Shown here: piece after piece, positions 8,451 through 17,400 of the stretch
Layout of the letters: every line of letters starts with the position of its first letter
Numbering within the stretch: the stretch's first letter is position 1
Source: Paraflavitalea soli
GTDB lineage: Bacteria > Bacteroidota > Bacteroidia > Chitinophagales > Chitinophagaceae
DNA length: 64,000 bases
Direction of reading: 5' to 3'
Assembly (NCBI RefSeq): GCF_003555545.1
Contig: NZ_CP032157.1
Span: 500,546 to 564,545 of the forward strand
Translations under genes and position numbers: made by a program
The notes under the pieces: model-generated
The model's database searches: none
What the model was told of the DNA's origin: nothing
Seen by the model: the letters and a program-made list of their open reading frames with translations, nothing else

Positions 8451-9911
8451 ATGAAAACATCTTTACGGCGACAATATTATGTATACTTCTTTGCTATGGT
8501 GGTAAGTGTACTGGCTGCTGGTTGTAAAGTAATGGCGCCTCAGCCAATGCCTGCGGTGAAAGCATTGCCTGAGCAATACAGCCGGCCGGATTCTCTACGG
8601 GTAGCTGATACCGTTAAATTGGAATTTCGGCGATTCTTTCCAGATGAACACCTGATCACATTCATTGATTCGGCCATGCAACACAATACTGATCTGCAGC
8701 TAGCGCTTCAACGGGTGATCACGGCAGAAGCCCGCTTGGCAGGCCGTAAAGGGGCCTTGTATCCATCGCTGGACGCGGTGGTGAGTGGAAGTGCGGACAA
8801 GTATGGCGATTATACCCTCAATGGGGTGGGTAATTTTGATACGAATCTTTCTCCTAATATCAATAAAGATCAACAGATACCGGTGAGTCCCACAACTGAT
8901 CTGTTGATCGGTTTGCGCAGCAACTGGGAGATCGATGTATGGGGCAAACTAAAGCATCTCAGGAAAGCCTCGCTTGTCCAGGTGCTGGCCACCAGGGAAG
9001 CCAGGCAGTTTGTAGTGACGAACCTGGTTGCGCGGTTAACACAGGGCTATTATCAATTACTGGCATTCGACACTGAGCTGGAGATCGTGCGCAGAAATGT
9101 GCGTTTACAGCAGGAAGCGCTGGAAATTGTAAAAGCCCAGAAGGAAGGAGGCAGGGCGACGGAGCTGGCTGTACAACAATTTGCTGCGCAGTTGTTGAAT
9201 ACGCGGGCCATTGAATATACTTTGTTGCAGGACCGGGTGCGTGCAGAAAATGAATTGAATGCGCTGGCAGGTAACTATCCGCAAACCATTGCACGGGATA
9301 CTGGTATATCTGCAGCCATTCTTACGACTGATATGGCAGCTGGGGTACCAGCTTCCCTGTTGTCGAACAGGCCGGATATCCGTCAGTATGAATGGCAGTT
9401 GGAGGCTGCCCGTGAAAATGTATATGCTGCCCGTAAGGCTTTTTTACCCTCACTGGTGATCAGTCCTTATATCGGAATGAATGCTTTTACACCGGGGCTG
9501 TTGGCCAAGCCGGGCAGCGGTGCATATGGAATATTGGGTGGTATTACTACGCCATTGCTGCGGCAGGGTGAGTTGCGCACGCAATATACGATGGCCAATG
9601 CCGCCAACCGGGAAGCGGTGTACCAGTATCAGCAATCTTTGCTGGATGCATACAGCGAAGTGATCACGCATATGCATGCCGTTCAAAACTTCAAACAATC
9701 CTGGTCGCTGAAGCAGCAGGAAGTGCAACAATTGCAGGAGGCTGTGGTCACAGCCCGTGACCTGTACCTTTCTGGCTTTGCCAATTACCTGGAAGTGATC
9801 ACTGCGCAGAAAACTGTGCTGGAAGCAGAGTTGCAACTGGCCAGGCAGCAGCGGGATATTATAGTGGCACAGGTGCAACTATACCGCTCTTTGGGGGGCG
9901 GATGGCAATAG
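8451..9911 (+). CDS. Outer-membrane efflux lipoprotein (NodT/OprM family)
   Basis: 486 residues with a lipoprotein signal ending LAAGC (Cys about residue 25). Two OEP repeats follow, with the TolC-family hairpin helices: SAMQHNTDLQLALQRV near residues 75-90 and the second repeat starting with LLSNRPDIRQYEWQLEAA, the hallmark RPD segment. Tyr/Ala-rich coiled-coil helices line the periplasmic tunnel. It provides the exit channel of the tripartite pump encoded by the two genes upstream. The next gene is convergent and starts 20 bases beyond the stop, so the operon ends here. Confidence 0.93.
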   Translation: MKTSLRRQYYVYFFAMVVSVLAAGCKVMAPQPMPAVKALPEQYSRPDSLRVADTVKLEFRRFFPDEHLITFIDSAMQHNTDLQLALQRVITAEARLAGRKGALYPSLDAVVSGSADKYGDYTLNGVGNFDTNLSPNINKDQQIPVSPTTDLLIGLRSNWEIDVWGKLKHLRKASLVQVLATREARQFVVTNLVARLTQGYYQLLAFDTELEIVRRNVRLQQEALEIVKAQKEGGRATELAVQQFAAQLLNTRAIEYTLLQDRVRAENELNALAGNYPQTIARDTGISAAILTTDMAAGVPASLLSNRPDIRQYEWQLEAARENVYAARKAFLPSLVISPYIGMNAFTPGLLAKPGSGAYGILGGITTPLLRQGELRTQYTMANAANREAVYQYQQSLLDAYSEVITHMHAVQNFKQSWSLKQQEVQQLQEAVVTARDLYLSGFANYLEVITAQKTVLEAELQLARQQRDIIVAQVQLYRSLGGGWQ

Positions 9912-9931
9912 GCCGGGTATGCTATTGGGCT

Positions 9932-11062
9932 TTAAAAGGTTGTTTTTGCGGACAATGTAATGGAAGGATGGCTATTGGGTGCATGAATGGCATTGAGCAC
10001 TTCGAAGGGAAGGTCAATGGTATTCAGCTTGTCTTTTGTTTTTACTTCCAGCACTACTTTCTCTCCGGGGGCGATGGTCACCAGGTCGGAGTGGCCATGA
10101 AAGGTATACTTTGATTTATTCATTAAGGTAAAAGCGGCACTGGTAAGGTTTTCGATCTCTAGCTTCAGCACGGTTGTTTTTTCTGTATAAGCGGCGCTGG
10201 TGATCTTCAATGATTCTTTGAGCAGGGGCAGGAGCCATTCGTCCCTGCCGATGAGGAGGTCTTTAAAGAATGCCACGGTTCTCCTGTTCATCAGGCCTTC
10301 TTTGATGCCTTCGATGGAAGAATCTTTGGCAAATACGAGGGTGATGGGGCGGTGGCCTCCCTGGGGAACGCCGAAGGTCCAGTCGATCAATTGGTGGACA
10401 TCGCTGGTGCCCATAATAGTAAGGTTGTTGTCGAGGGCTATCTGAAGGGCTTCATCGGAATAGCTGTTGTCGTTGACAACTTCAATACCATCGAGCAGCT
10501 TTTCTTTGATGAGCATTTTGTGCATGGGAGTGAGGGTGGAGATGCCGTCGGGGCGCTGGGCTACCCACATGGGATGGTTCCAGAAGGTGAAGGCATTTTG
10601 CCTTTTGGCTTCGCGGAATACGGCTACGGAATCATCCACCAACATCTTATTGGCATCTTCTATAAAGATGGCATTGTTGTGGCCGGGAGGCATTTTGCGG
10701 GTGATCTCCGAACCGCGGATGATGAGCAGGTGGTGGTCTTTGGCTTCTTTGAGGGCCAGTTCATAGGAGCGGTTACGGTCAGGATGGGGGATATCGGCTT
10801 TGTGGGGCTGGTATTCGAGGTGCTCGGTGAGTGATATGGCATCAAGTCCATCTTTCAGGGCTTCTGCTACGCGGATATCGGGCCATACAGCGCCATCGGA
10901 GAAGACGGTATGCATATGAAGGTCACATTTCATGACCTTGTAACCGGGCACAGGGGGAAATTTAAGGCTGCGGCCCATGCGGTGGCTATGCGGTCCTTCT
11001 TCTGTTTGGGCTATGACTGTTAAGGATACGAGGGAAAGAGCAAGGAAGAGCAATTTGTGCAT
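9932..11062 (-). CDS. Exported PHP-domain phosphoesterase-like protein
   Basis: The chosen start at 11062 gives a normal signal peptide (MHKLLFLALSLVSLTVIAQ); the longer frame adds 14 unlikely residues. The 376-residue protein has the PHP metal motifs: CDLHMHTVFSDG (HxH, motif I), SLTEHLEYQPH (motif II), a GSEIT segment (motif III) and GTSDVHQ (motif IV, D-x-H). The PHP fold hydrolyses phosphate esters with a three-metal centre. Exported Bacteroidota members of this type are common but uncharacterised. The C-terminal ~110 residues form a beta-rich domain without an assigned function. It is a single gene, convergent with the efflux operon. Metal residues look intact, so activity is plausible; substrate unknown. 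Confidence 0.82.
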   Translation of the reverse strand: MHKLLFLALSLVSLTVIAQTEEGPHSHRMGRSLKFPPVPGYKVMKCDLHMHTVFSDGAVWPDIRVAEALKDGLDAISLTEHLEYQPHKADIPHPDRNRSYELALKEAKDHHLLIIRGSEITRKMPPGHNNAIFIEDANKMLVDDSVAVFREAKRQNAFTFWNHPMWVAQRPDGISTLTPMHKMLIKEKLLDGIEVVNDNSYSDEALQIALDNNLTIMGTSDVHQLIDWTFGVPQGGHRPITLVFAKDSSIEGIKEGLMNRRTVAFFKDLLIGRDEWLLPLLKESLKITSAAYTEKTTVLKLEIENLTSAAFTLMNKSKYTFHGHSDLVTIAPGEKVVLEVKTKDKLNTIDLPFEVLNAIHAPNSHPSITLSAKTTF

Positions 11063-11165
11063 TGGTGTACATGTTTGAGGGGCAAAAGGTAGGGCAATTT
11101 TCAAGACAGGTTTATTAAGAAAGGATTATTTATTACTGCTGGTTTTTGCGGGAGGATCAAGGGAA

Positions 11166-11199
11166 ACAAACAGCCGGAATGTGGGTCCCGGCTGTTTGT
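11166..11199 (-). terminator. Hairpin terminator after the Cys-rich protein gene
   Basis: A perfect 12-bp stem ACAAACAGCCGG/CCGGCTGTTTGT (11166-11177 with 11188-11199) has a 10-base loop. It begins six bases past the stop of the leftward gene at 11205. On the minus strand the second arm is T-rich and is followed by TTCCC, so the U-tract is weak. Confidence 0.65.
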
Positions 11200-11204
11200 G
11201 ATCA

Positions 11205-11534
11205 TTAGCTCATGGCCATGCACTGTTCGGCGCATTCGTGGCAGGCTTTGGCACATTCGGCGCAATGCTCCATATGTTTGTGTTTTTCACATTCAGTGGC
11301 GCAGGCATTGCAGATATCGGCGCAGATGCGGCACATCTCTTCCGCTTTGCTGCTGCCCAGGCTCATGAGCTGGGCGGCGCTGTAGCAGATGGCGGCGCAC
11401 TCCATGTCGAGCTGGATACATTTAGTCATCATCTTCACGTCTTTTTCCTGCAGGCAGGAAGAAGCACAATGATTGCAGATGGCGGCACAACGCAGGCAAG
11501 CGTCTATGCATTGTTGAAATTCATGATAGCCCAT
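11205..11534 (-). CDS. Four-helix bundle copper-binding protein (DUF326, Csp-like)
   Basis: 109 residues containing 19 cysteines, mostly as CxxxC and CxxC pairs along amphipathic helices (C9, C13, C16, C20, C23, C27 in helix 1, and similar spacing later). His and Met occur near the C-terminal cluster (KHKHMEH). This is the DUF326/Csp pattern, in which a four-helix bundle binds many Cu(I) ions through inward-facing Cys. There is no signal peptide, so it would be a cytosolic copper or other soft-metal store, like Csp3. It is monocistronic, divergent from the helicase gene, with a 12-bp inverted repeat between them. No copper ATPase or CueR-type regulator is adjacent. Confidence 0.88.
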   Translation of the reverse strand: MGYHEFQQCIDACLRCAAICNHCASSCLQEKDVKMMTKCIQLDMECAAICYSAAQLMSLGSSKAEEMCRICADICNACATECEKHKHMEHCAECAKACHECAEQCMAMS

Positions 11535-11705
11535 AGTCTTTACATTTTAATGTTGATGAAATGACGGCGGGCATAGAAGTTAATAAGGCATGGTGCAAAA
11601 AAATGGTGCCAGGCTTACCTTGAATGGGGCAGGGTTCTGATAAGTGGTAATGTAGTTTGATCTGTAATAATGGATTGAGCTTCATGGGGTTGTTGAGCAG
11701 AACAA

Positions 11706-11732
11706 AATTTCGCAACAACCTGTTGCGAAATT
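11706..11732. promoter_or_regulatory. Perfect 12-bp inverted repeat between divergent genes
   Basis: AATTTCGCAACA-ACC-TGTTGCGAAATT lies between the Cys-rich copper protein gene (leftward, starts 11534) and the helicase gene (rightward, starts 11787). The arms are perfect and the 3-base spacer is short, so it could be a dyad operator for a dimeric regulator or a stem-loop in the helicase leader. It is not followed by a T-run on either strand, so it is unlikely to be a terminator. The remaining sequence at 11535-11786 shows nothing else I can name. Confidence 0.5.
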
Positions 11733-11786
11733 GAGGTGGATAGTTAACCCGCATAAAGATGTTATTATTCAATAAATTGCCGCCTT

Positions 11787-13568
11787 ATGCAATTGACGAG
11801 TGAACAGAAGGCTATTGTTGGATCGACGGGGGATATCAGGATCAATGCGGTGGCGGGATCGGGTAAGACTACTACCATTATGGAGTATGCCCGGGCGCGG
11901 CTGGATAGCCGCATTCTGTACCTGGCATTCAACAAAGCGGTGAAACTGGAAGCGGCGCGCAAATTTGCTGCGCCGGGACTGGAACATGTGAAAGTAGAAA
12001 CGGCGCACTCACTGGCTTACAAGCATATTGTATTCCGGCATCAATACAAAGTGCGGGCACAGGGGTATAAGACGGCAGAGGTGGTGGCATTGCTGGGACT
12101 GCCGGGAAGCGGAGAGCGACATGCAGAACATATACTGGCCAATCATATCAATAAATTTGTATCGTACTTCTGCAACAGCGACAAAAAGCGGGTGCAGGAC
12201 CTGAATTACCTGGACATTGTAACGGATAAGGCTGCCAAAGCATTTGTGACCAGTTTCTACGACCTTATCGAACAACAAACACGCTTGTTCCTCGCAAAAA
12301 TGGATAAGGGGGAGATTGAAGTGATCCACGACTTCTACCTGAAAAAGTTCCAGTTATCGGGCCCCCGGCTTCCTTATGACTATATTTTGTTTGATGAGGG
12401 GCAGGATGCTTCCGCTGCGATGCTCGATGTATTCTTCCAGCAATCAGCCACCAAGGTGATCGTGGGAGATACGCATCAACAGATCTATAGCTGGCGATTT
12501 GCTGTCAACTCATTGGAGAAAGCTGATTTCAAGACTTACCAGTTATCAACCAGTTTCCGGTTTGGACAGGATATTGCGGATCTGGCCATGCGGGTACTGG
12601 ACTTCAAAAAGTACATCGACCTGGATGTGCCGGTGTCCATCAAAGGAAAGGGAACAGGGAAGACGGTGCAATCGAAAGCGGTGATCGCCCGTACGAACCT
12701 GGGGCTGTTGCTGACGGCTATTGATTATGTAACAGAAGGAAAACTGAAACGTATTTACTTCGAAGGGAATATCAATTCTTATACGTATGCTGATGAGGGC
12801 GCTTCGCTGTATGATGTGCTCAACCTTTACAATGACAAACGGTCGTTGATACGGGATAGTCTTATCAATAGCATGAAGGATATGAAGGACCTGGAGGAGT
12901 ACATTGAAAAAACGGAGGACAAGCAATTGTCGATGATGGTGGAGGTGGTGAAGGAATATGGTAGCCAGATCCCAGCCATTCTCAAGTCTATCCGCGATAA
13001 GCACGTAAAGGACGAAGACAAGAGCAAGGCCGATATGATCTTTTCTACGGTGCACCGTTGTAAGGGGATCGAATATGATGAGGTGCAACTGGCGGATGAT
13101 TTTATGACGGAAGAAAGGTTGAAGAAGACCGCAGCGGAAAAGAAGAAAGAAGACATTAATGCTTCAAAACTCAATGAAGAGATCAACCTGTTGTATGTAG
13201 CGGTAACGCGCGCCAAAAGGCATATTTTTGTACCGGATGCCATGATGCCGGAAGGGTTTCCTTTTTCGGCACAGGTGAGGGCGCTGCTCTTTCAAAAGGA
13301 GGCAAAACCACCCGTGGCTGCTTCGGTGCCGAAAGGCAAGCAGGCACCTGGAAAAGTGTCCAGGACAGCCTTGGCCAAACATAACTTATCTTATGAAACG
13401 GTGCGGGACGATTACCAGCAGGTTTATAGCTCCTGGACGAGTGAGCTGGATGATGAGTTGACCATTATGCATGGTGATGAGGTAAGTCTTTCGGCCATGG
13501 CTGATCATTTTGGCTGTACGAAGGGGGCGGTGAGGGCCCGGTTGAAGAAACTGGGGCTGGAGTTGTGA
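11787..13568 (+). CDS. FBH1-like superfamily 1A (UvrD/Rep) DNA helicase
   Basis: 593 residues with the SF1A motif series. Q-motif LTSEQKAIV at the N-terminus; Walker A AVAGSGKTT (K27); motif Ia LAFNKAVKLEA; HSLAYKH; motif II FDEGQDA near residue 205; motif III VGDTHQQIYSWR; motif IV STSFRFGQDIA; motif V-like HRCKGIEYDEV; motif VI LLYVAVTRAKR. The SFRFG and AFNK signatures resemble the FBH1 branch, which removes recombinase filaments and restarts stalled forks. Compared with UvrD the 1B/2B subdomains are short. The last ~40 residues form a small helix-turn-helix-like tail (ADHFGCTKGAVRARLKKLGL). A role in DNA repair is a family inference. It stands alone, divergent from the copper protein gene. 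Confidence 0.85.
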   Translation: MQLTSEQKAIVGSTGDIRINAVAGSGKTTTIMEYARARLDSRILYLAFNKAVKLEAARKFAAPGLEHVKVETAHSLAYKHIVFRHQYKVRAQGYKTAEVVALLGLPGSGERHAEHILANHINKFVSYFCNSDKKRVQDLNYLDIVTDKAAKAFVTSFYDLIEQQTRLFLAKMDKGEIEVIHDFYLKKFQLSGPRLPYDYILFDEGQDASAAMLDVFFQQSATKVIVGDTHQQIYSWRFAVNSLEKADFKTYQLSTSFRFGQDIADLAMRVLDFKKYIDLDVPVSIKGKGTGKTVQSKAVIARTNLGLLLTAIDYVTEGKLKRIYFEGNINSYTYADEGASLYDVLNLYNDKRSLIRDSLINSMKDMKDLEEYIEKTEDKQLSMMVEVVKEYGSQIPAILKSIRDKHVKDEDKSKADMIFSTVHRCKGIEYDEVQLADDFMTEERLKKTAAEKKKEDINASKLNEEINLLYVAVTRAKRHIFVPDAMMPEGFPFSAQVRALLFQKEAKPPVAASVPKGKQAPGKVSRTALAKHNLSYETVRDDYQQVYSSWTSELDDELTIMHGDEVSLSAMADHFGCTKGAVRARLKKLGLEL

Positions 13569-13924
13569 ACAATAATAATGGTCCTTATGGCTATATTCCT
13601 CTCTATATCAATCTCTTGTAAAGTGTCTCTGAGCACATTCCCGCGTCCAGCCTGCATTTGAGGCAGTTTCTCTTACTATTGGCTAACTATTACCTAACTT
13701 CTTTTTTGCTATTGATTAGCATCTGGCGGCCTTGACCCTGGGCTCGACCCTTCTTCAACTGCGGTAGACCCGGGGAGAAAGCTGTCTGCCGGCGGGAGAG
13801 GGTTGACAGGTTCGCTCTTCCTGCTTTCCCAAGCGAAATCTCCGTTGGCAGTGACAGACTGATAGAGCAAATCTACAGCGGTTCCTACTCCCGTATTTCA
13901 AATTTGGGTCGGGCTTGTAGGAAA

Positions 13925-14040
13925 CCTGGGACGAATGACGAATGTCCTGGGACGAACAGTCTTTTCTCCTCCAAAATGCCTGGCCAATAGGGACGGAGCG
14001 AGGAAACCCCTGGGACGAACGATATATGTCCTGGGACGAA
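13925..14040. repeat. 21-bp-periodic CCTGGGACGAA repeat
   Basis: The 11-mer CCTGGGACGAA occurs exactly at 13925, 13946, 14009 and 14030, offsets of 0, 21, 84 and 105 bases, all multiples of 21. A decayed copy (TAGGGACGGAG) sits at the 63-base offset. The segments between copies are partly conserved too (AATGTCC and ATATGTCC before copies 2 and 4). The 21-bp phase equals two DNA helix turns or seven codons. Confidence 0.8.
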
Positions 14041-14063
14041 TTACACATTTTTCATCCTTTCTT

Positions 14064-14178
14064 CTCTTTGCTTCCCCGGATCCTCCTCAATGCCTCCTCT
14101 TTGGCTCCTCGGGGCCCGGGGAAGCAAAGAGGACCCAAAGAGGAGAATGTTCGAATCTATTGAGGTACCATTGAGGAG
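14064..14178. repeat. Three interleaved perfect inverted repeats (pseudoknot-like order)
   Basis: Arm pairs: A, 16 bp, 14064-14079 with 14116-14131 (CTCTTTGCTTCCCCGG and its complement). B, 11 bp, 14094-14104 with 14135-14145 (CTCCTCTTTGG and CCAAAGAGGAG). C, 10 bp, 14083-14092 with 14169-14178 (CTCCTCAATG and CATTGAGGAG). Order along DNA is A, C, B, A', B', C', so B and C each cross A and all three cannot form as simple nested hairpins at once. No T-run follows. This could be a mobile repeat, a structured RNA or a recombination substrate; which one is unknown. Confidence 0.7.
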
Positions 14179-14255
14179 AAAGATGGTTTTTGGGGACAAA
14201 GAATGCCTCTAAATAATTGTTATTCTGATAAATGTGGAAATTTTATTGAATTCTG

Positions 14256-14287
14256 TTTGGGAGCAATGCATAATATCTTTATTTTTG
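14256..14287 (+). promoter_or_regulatory. Promoter of tRNA-Arg (TTTG-N20-TATTTTTG)
   Basis: TTTG at 14256-14259 and TATTTTTG at 14280-14287 are separated by exactly 20 bases, a textbook match to the Bacteroidota minus-33/minus-7 promoter. The predicted start is about 25 bases before the mature tRNA. Confidence 0.8.
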
Positions 14288-14318
14288 CAGCCCATTTACA
14301 CAATGTAGATGTTCTCAA

Positions 14319-14392
14319 GGCCCCGTAGCTCAATTGAATAGAGCATTTGACTACGGATCAAAAGGTTTCTGGTTTGAATCCAGACGGGGTCA
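14319..14392 (+). tRNA. tRNA-Arg, anticodon ACG
   Basis: 74 bases that fold as a complete cloverleaf. Acceptor GGCCCCG pairs with CGGGGTC, with one G-U at pair 2 and discriminator A. The D-arm is GCTC/GAGC, the anticodon stem TTTGA/TCAAA with loop CTACGGA giving anticodon ACG, and the T-arm TCTGG/CCAGA with loop TTTGAAT. The 3' CCA is not encoded. Anticodon ACG reads CGN arginine codons after A34 deamination. It is preceded by its own promoter and followed by a hairpin terminator. The gene immediately beyond is on the other strand in AT-richer DNA, a common arrangement at island insertion points. Confidence 0.95.
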
Positions 14393-14398
14393 CGAAAG

Positions 14399-14426
14399 AA
14401 GGTCATCGAAAGGTGGCCTTTTTTTT
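14399..14426 (+). terminator. Rho-independent terminator of tRNA-Arg
   Basis: A 9-bp stem AAGGTCATC/GGTGGCCTT (two G-U pairs) closed by a GAAA tetraloop (14399-14407, 14412-14420) runs into a T tract to 14426. It ends beside the stop of the convergent STAND gene. Confidence 0.85.
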
Positions 14427-14427
14427 G

Positions 14428-17400
14428 TTACTTAGCTGGATCATTAGATCTCTGACAGTTTTGCAGATACAACTTTAACCCATTCACCTCTTCCTGTATC
14501 AGTTCGGCAAGATCTGTTTTGGCCAGAAGTTGCCAGAATTTTCTGCCCTTGATCCATGACACTGGTATGTTATAATAATCTATAAATTTCATCTCCATAT
14601 ACTTCAATAGACTAGCACATCGCTTATCATTAACTTCATTTTTGAAATAAGCAGACTCATACGGGAAGTTTTTAAGTATATGTTCTGACAACCGGACGTT
14701 ACAATATGTAAACAGATCGCTTGTTTTCTGATTGTCATTAAATACAAACGAGCATTTCATTTTCCCTCTGAATATTCTACAGGTAAAGAATGTATTAAAA
14801 TAATGGAAGTATTGCTTTATCAATATTTCGCTATCAGGGCTGTCTACAGCTTGTACAAATCGACTAATAGTTGGATAAGTAAAATATTTATGAAAGTCTG
14901 CCTTATCAATAGAGGACAGATAAGGGATGACAGATGGGAAATCCCTGATACCATCTGGCTTGAACGAGGATAGATATTGGTTAATTTTAGCCTTAGAAGA
15001 TTTAAACTGTTCAGCAACGAAAAGACTTATCATGTCCTTCAACAAAAAACAGTACCAATTATTATTTTCAACCAGTACACCATATATAACCATCTTCTCC
15101 AAAAGGCTTCTTTCGCAGGCATGAAGTCTGGTAAATTCACCGAACTGCCTTGCATTGAAGTACGACCAGTTTTTTGCTTCCGAAATAACAGAAAATTGTT
15201 TTATGGCCTCCTTTTCGGGAACAGAAAATTCATGAAGGGCTGCCTCTATAAATCCAATAATGAATTGTTCTTTTTGTTCAGGAATGTCTAATTTCAATTT
15301 CAGGCAATAGGTTACGAGAGAATTTAATTGGTAATAAAACTTCGATAATTTGTATAAATACTTTCTGGACGCAAAAAGCGCTTCAAGTTGAATACGCTGT
15401 TCAGGAAAATTCATTTCAATCCACTCATGTATTTTCTGTCGATTAAGCCTTACCAATTCAGCCACCGGCAGGAAATCATTCATTCTTTTTGCTATGACAA
15501 CGTTATCGTATTGCGACACACCATTACGCCTGGGAGAAGGGGGCAGTAATTTTTCTTTTTCCATCTTCCTTGGGCTTAAACCAGCAGTTTTTATCCAGGC
15601 ATTCCATTTTCGATCTATAAGCGTAAGGTTATACTTTTTGTATACATCTAATATGATATAATCAAACAGATCATTCAATGCATAATACGAAAATGTATAC
15701 TCCATTTGTTCCCAAAAACCTTTATGAGCAGTAATATCGTTGTAAATTACATGCTCCAGTCTTTCAATAAGGTCCTTACGATTCTCTACAATATACCGGT
15801 CAAATTCCTTTTTATATATTTTCCTAAGTTCATAAAAATTCAAGAAGTGGCTTGTGCTTCTTATTTCATAAAAAAAAGAATCAAAGACTTCCTTAAGCGG
15901 CGTCTTTATTTCTTTATAAATAAGACAAATAAGACCGGGAATTTCAGCAAATTCATCATCATGAAGGTAAATATGTTTATCTTCTTCCCAAATTGCAAAC
16001 TGCTTCACTTGCTTCAATGCAAATTGCTTAATTTTCCAGTTTCTATGCAACCCGATATCAAAACATTCGATTAGTTTTTTTAATCTGGCAACCCGGTTAT
16101 CCTTATTATTTTTCCTATCAAAGGTCACCTCCCCATTGTCCCATATTTTTTTCCTGATCCGAATTTCTGTCAACTGATCAAACTGAGTGGTAATTTTTTC
16201 TATAAACAACTCCTGCAGCCTATAATTTAGTAAAATCTTTTCTCCTTGCGAAGGAGTCTCTGTGAAGTCGATTTCCAGACGATCTTGTTCACGGGTAGTA
16301 AAGGCATAAAATAGCTGGTTGCTATTAATGGCTCCCTTTATCAGGTACTCAATATTATGATCATACGAACGAAGATAATGCAACAAAAAATCCTTTATTA
16401 GCGTGTTTGAAAAGGAATAGGCCATTTCGCCCGTCTTGGTATCTATTTCTACATTAATAAAAGTGTCATTTAATTCTGAAACGGCTTTTACAAACACATC
16501 AGCCTCAAAGCCCGGAGCCGAAATCTGACGAAATCTACTGACCGACCTGAATGTATCCAGCAATGAATGGTGTAAGGCAGGATCGTTTGAAATAAAGAGA
16601 CAAAGCAGGAATAATTGACTACCGGCAGACAATTCCAGAAAATTTGACTCCCAATAAGAATTAGGCGAACAAATAAAATTATACAGTGCGTATCCCCAGT
16701 CATAGTCACTTTCAATATCCTTATGTTTTGTTCTGATAAACTCGGCAATAAGTTTGGGATTATAACCCGGAGAATCTATAATTGAAATCGCATTTCTTTT
16801 TAAAGATTCATATGCAATTAAAGATAGCGGTGTTCTGTTTACGTTTTTAAGCAGGATATCAAATTTCTCTACTGGAGAAAAGTCAGATAGTTTTATAACA
16901 GATTTAAAACCATCCAACGTATTCAGGCGTGGTGTAAACTTCTTTTGCTGCTGATAAATATATTCACGGGTAGTCATAACCAATAGATGGCCTCCGTCAA
17001 TTATATCATCAACAAATCTTACAAAATAGCTAATATCATTTATTCCGGACTGTTGCCAGATATTACTTCCAAGAAAGTCATCAAGAAAAAAAATACTTCT
17101 TTTTGATCTGTCAGGAATATACAATGGGGGATTAATTCCCTGATGGCAATACACTGACTGAACCTTCTTATGATGAAGAAAGTAATTGCACAATGCCCTC
17201 GCCAGTGTTGTTTTGCCAATTCCAGGATCGCCAGTGATAATTAACACATTTCTTTGCTCCAGAATATCAATCCCTTCCTGATAATAAGCAGTTGGTACAA
17301 AATAGCTTTGAACATCAGCTATGGACTCAATTTCTTTCCCAGTACTATTCCATTTCACCTCTCCCATTGCTTTGCTAACCGCTTCCACTAATAGTTGTTG

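Larger units (their letters stand above)
13569..14255. other. Gene-free stretch with repeats ahead of tRNA-Arg
   Basis: About 690 bases without a convincing gene. The left part (13569-13920) shows no structure I can name. A leftward 97-codon open frame (13755-14048) exists only because the 21-bp-periodic repeat is in frame; its composition (Ser, Gln, Arg, Cys) is not protein-like. The right part carries the periodic repeat (13925-14040) and the interleaved inverted repeats (14064-14178), both listed separately. It may be a dispersed intergenic element. Confidence 0.6.

Noticed and set aside
13925-14040. CRISPR array
   Set aside because: Repeats are only 11 bp, spacers are short (10 bp) and similar to each other, and no cas gene is present.
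13755-14048. 97-codon leftward ORF with SSQDI-type heptapeptides
   Set aside because: The repeat is better explained by 21-bp DNA periodicity; Ser/Arg/Cys-rich composition and no promoter or conserved domain.
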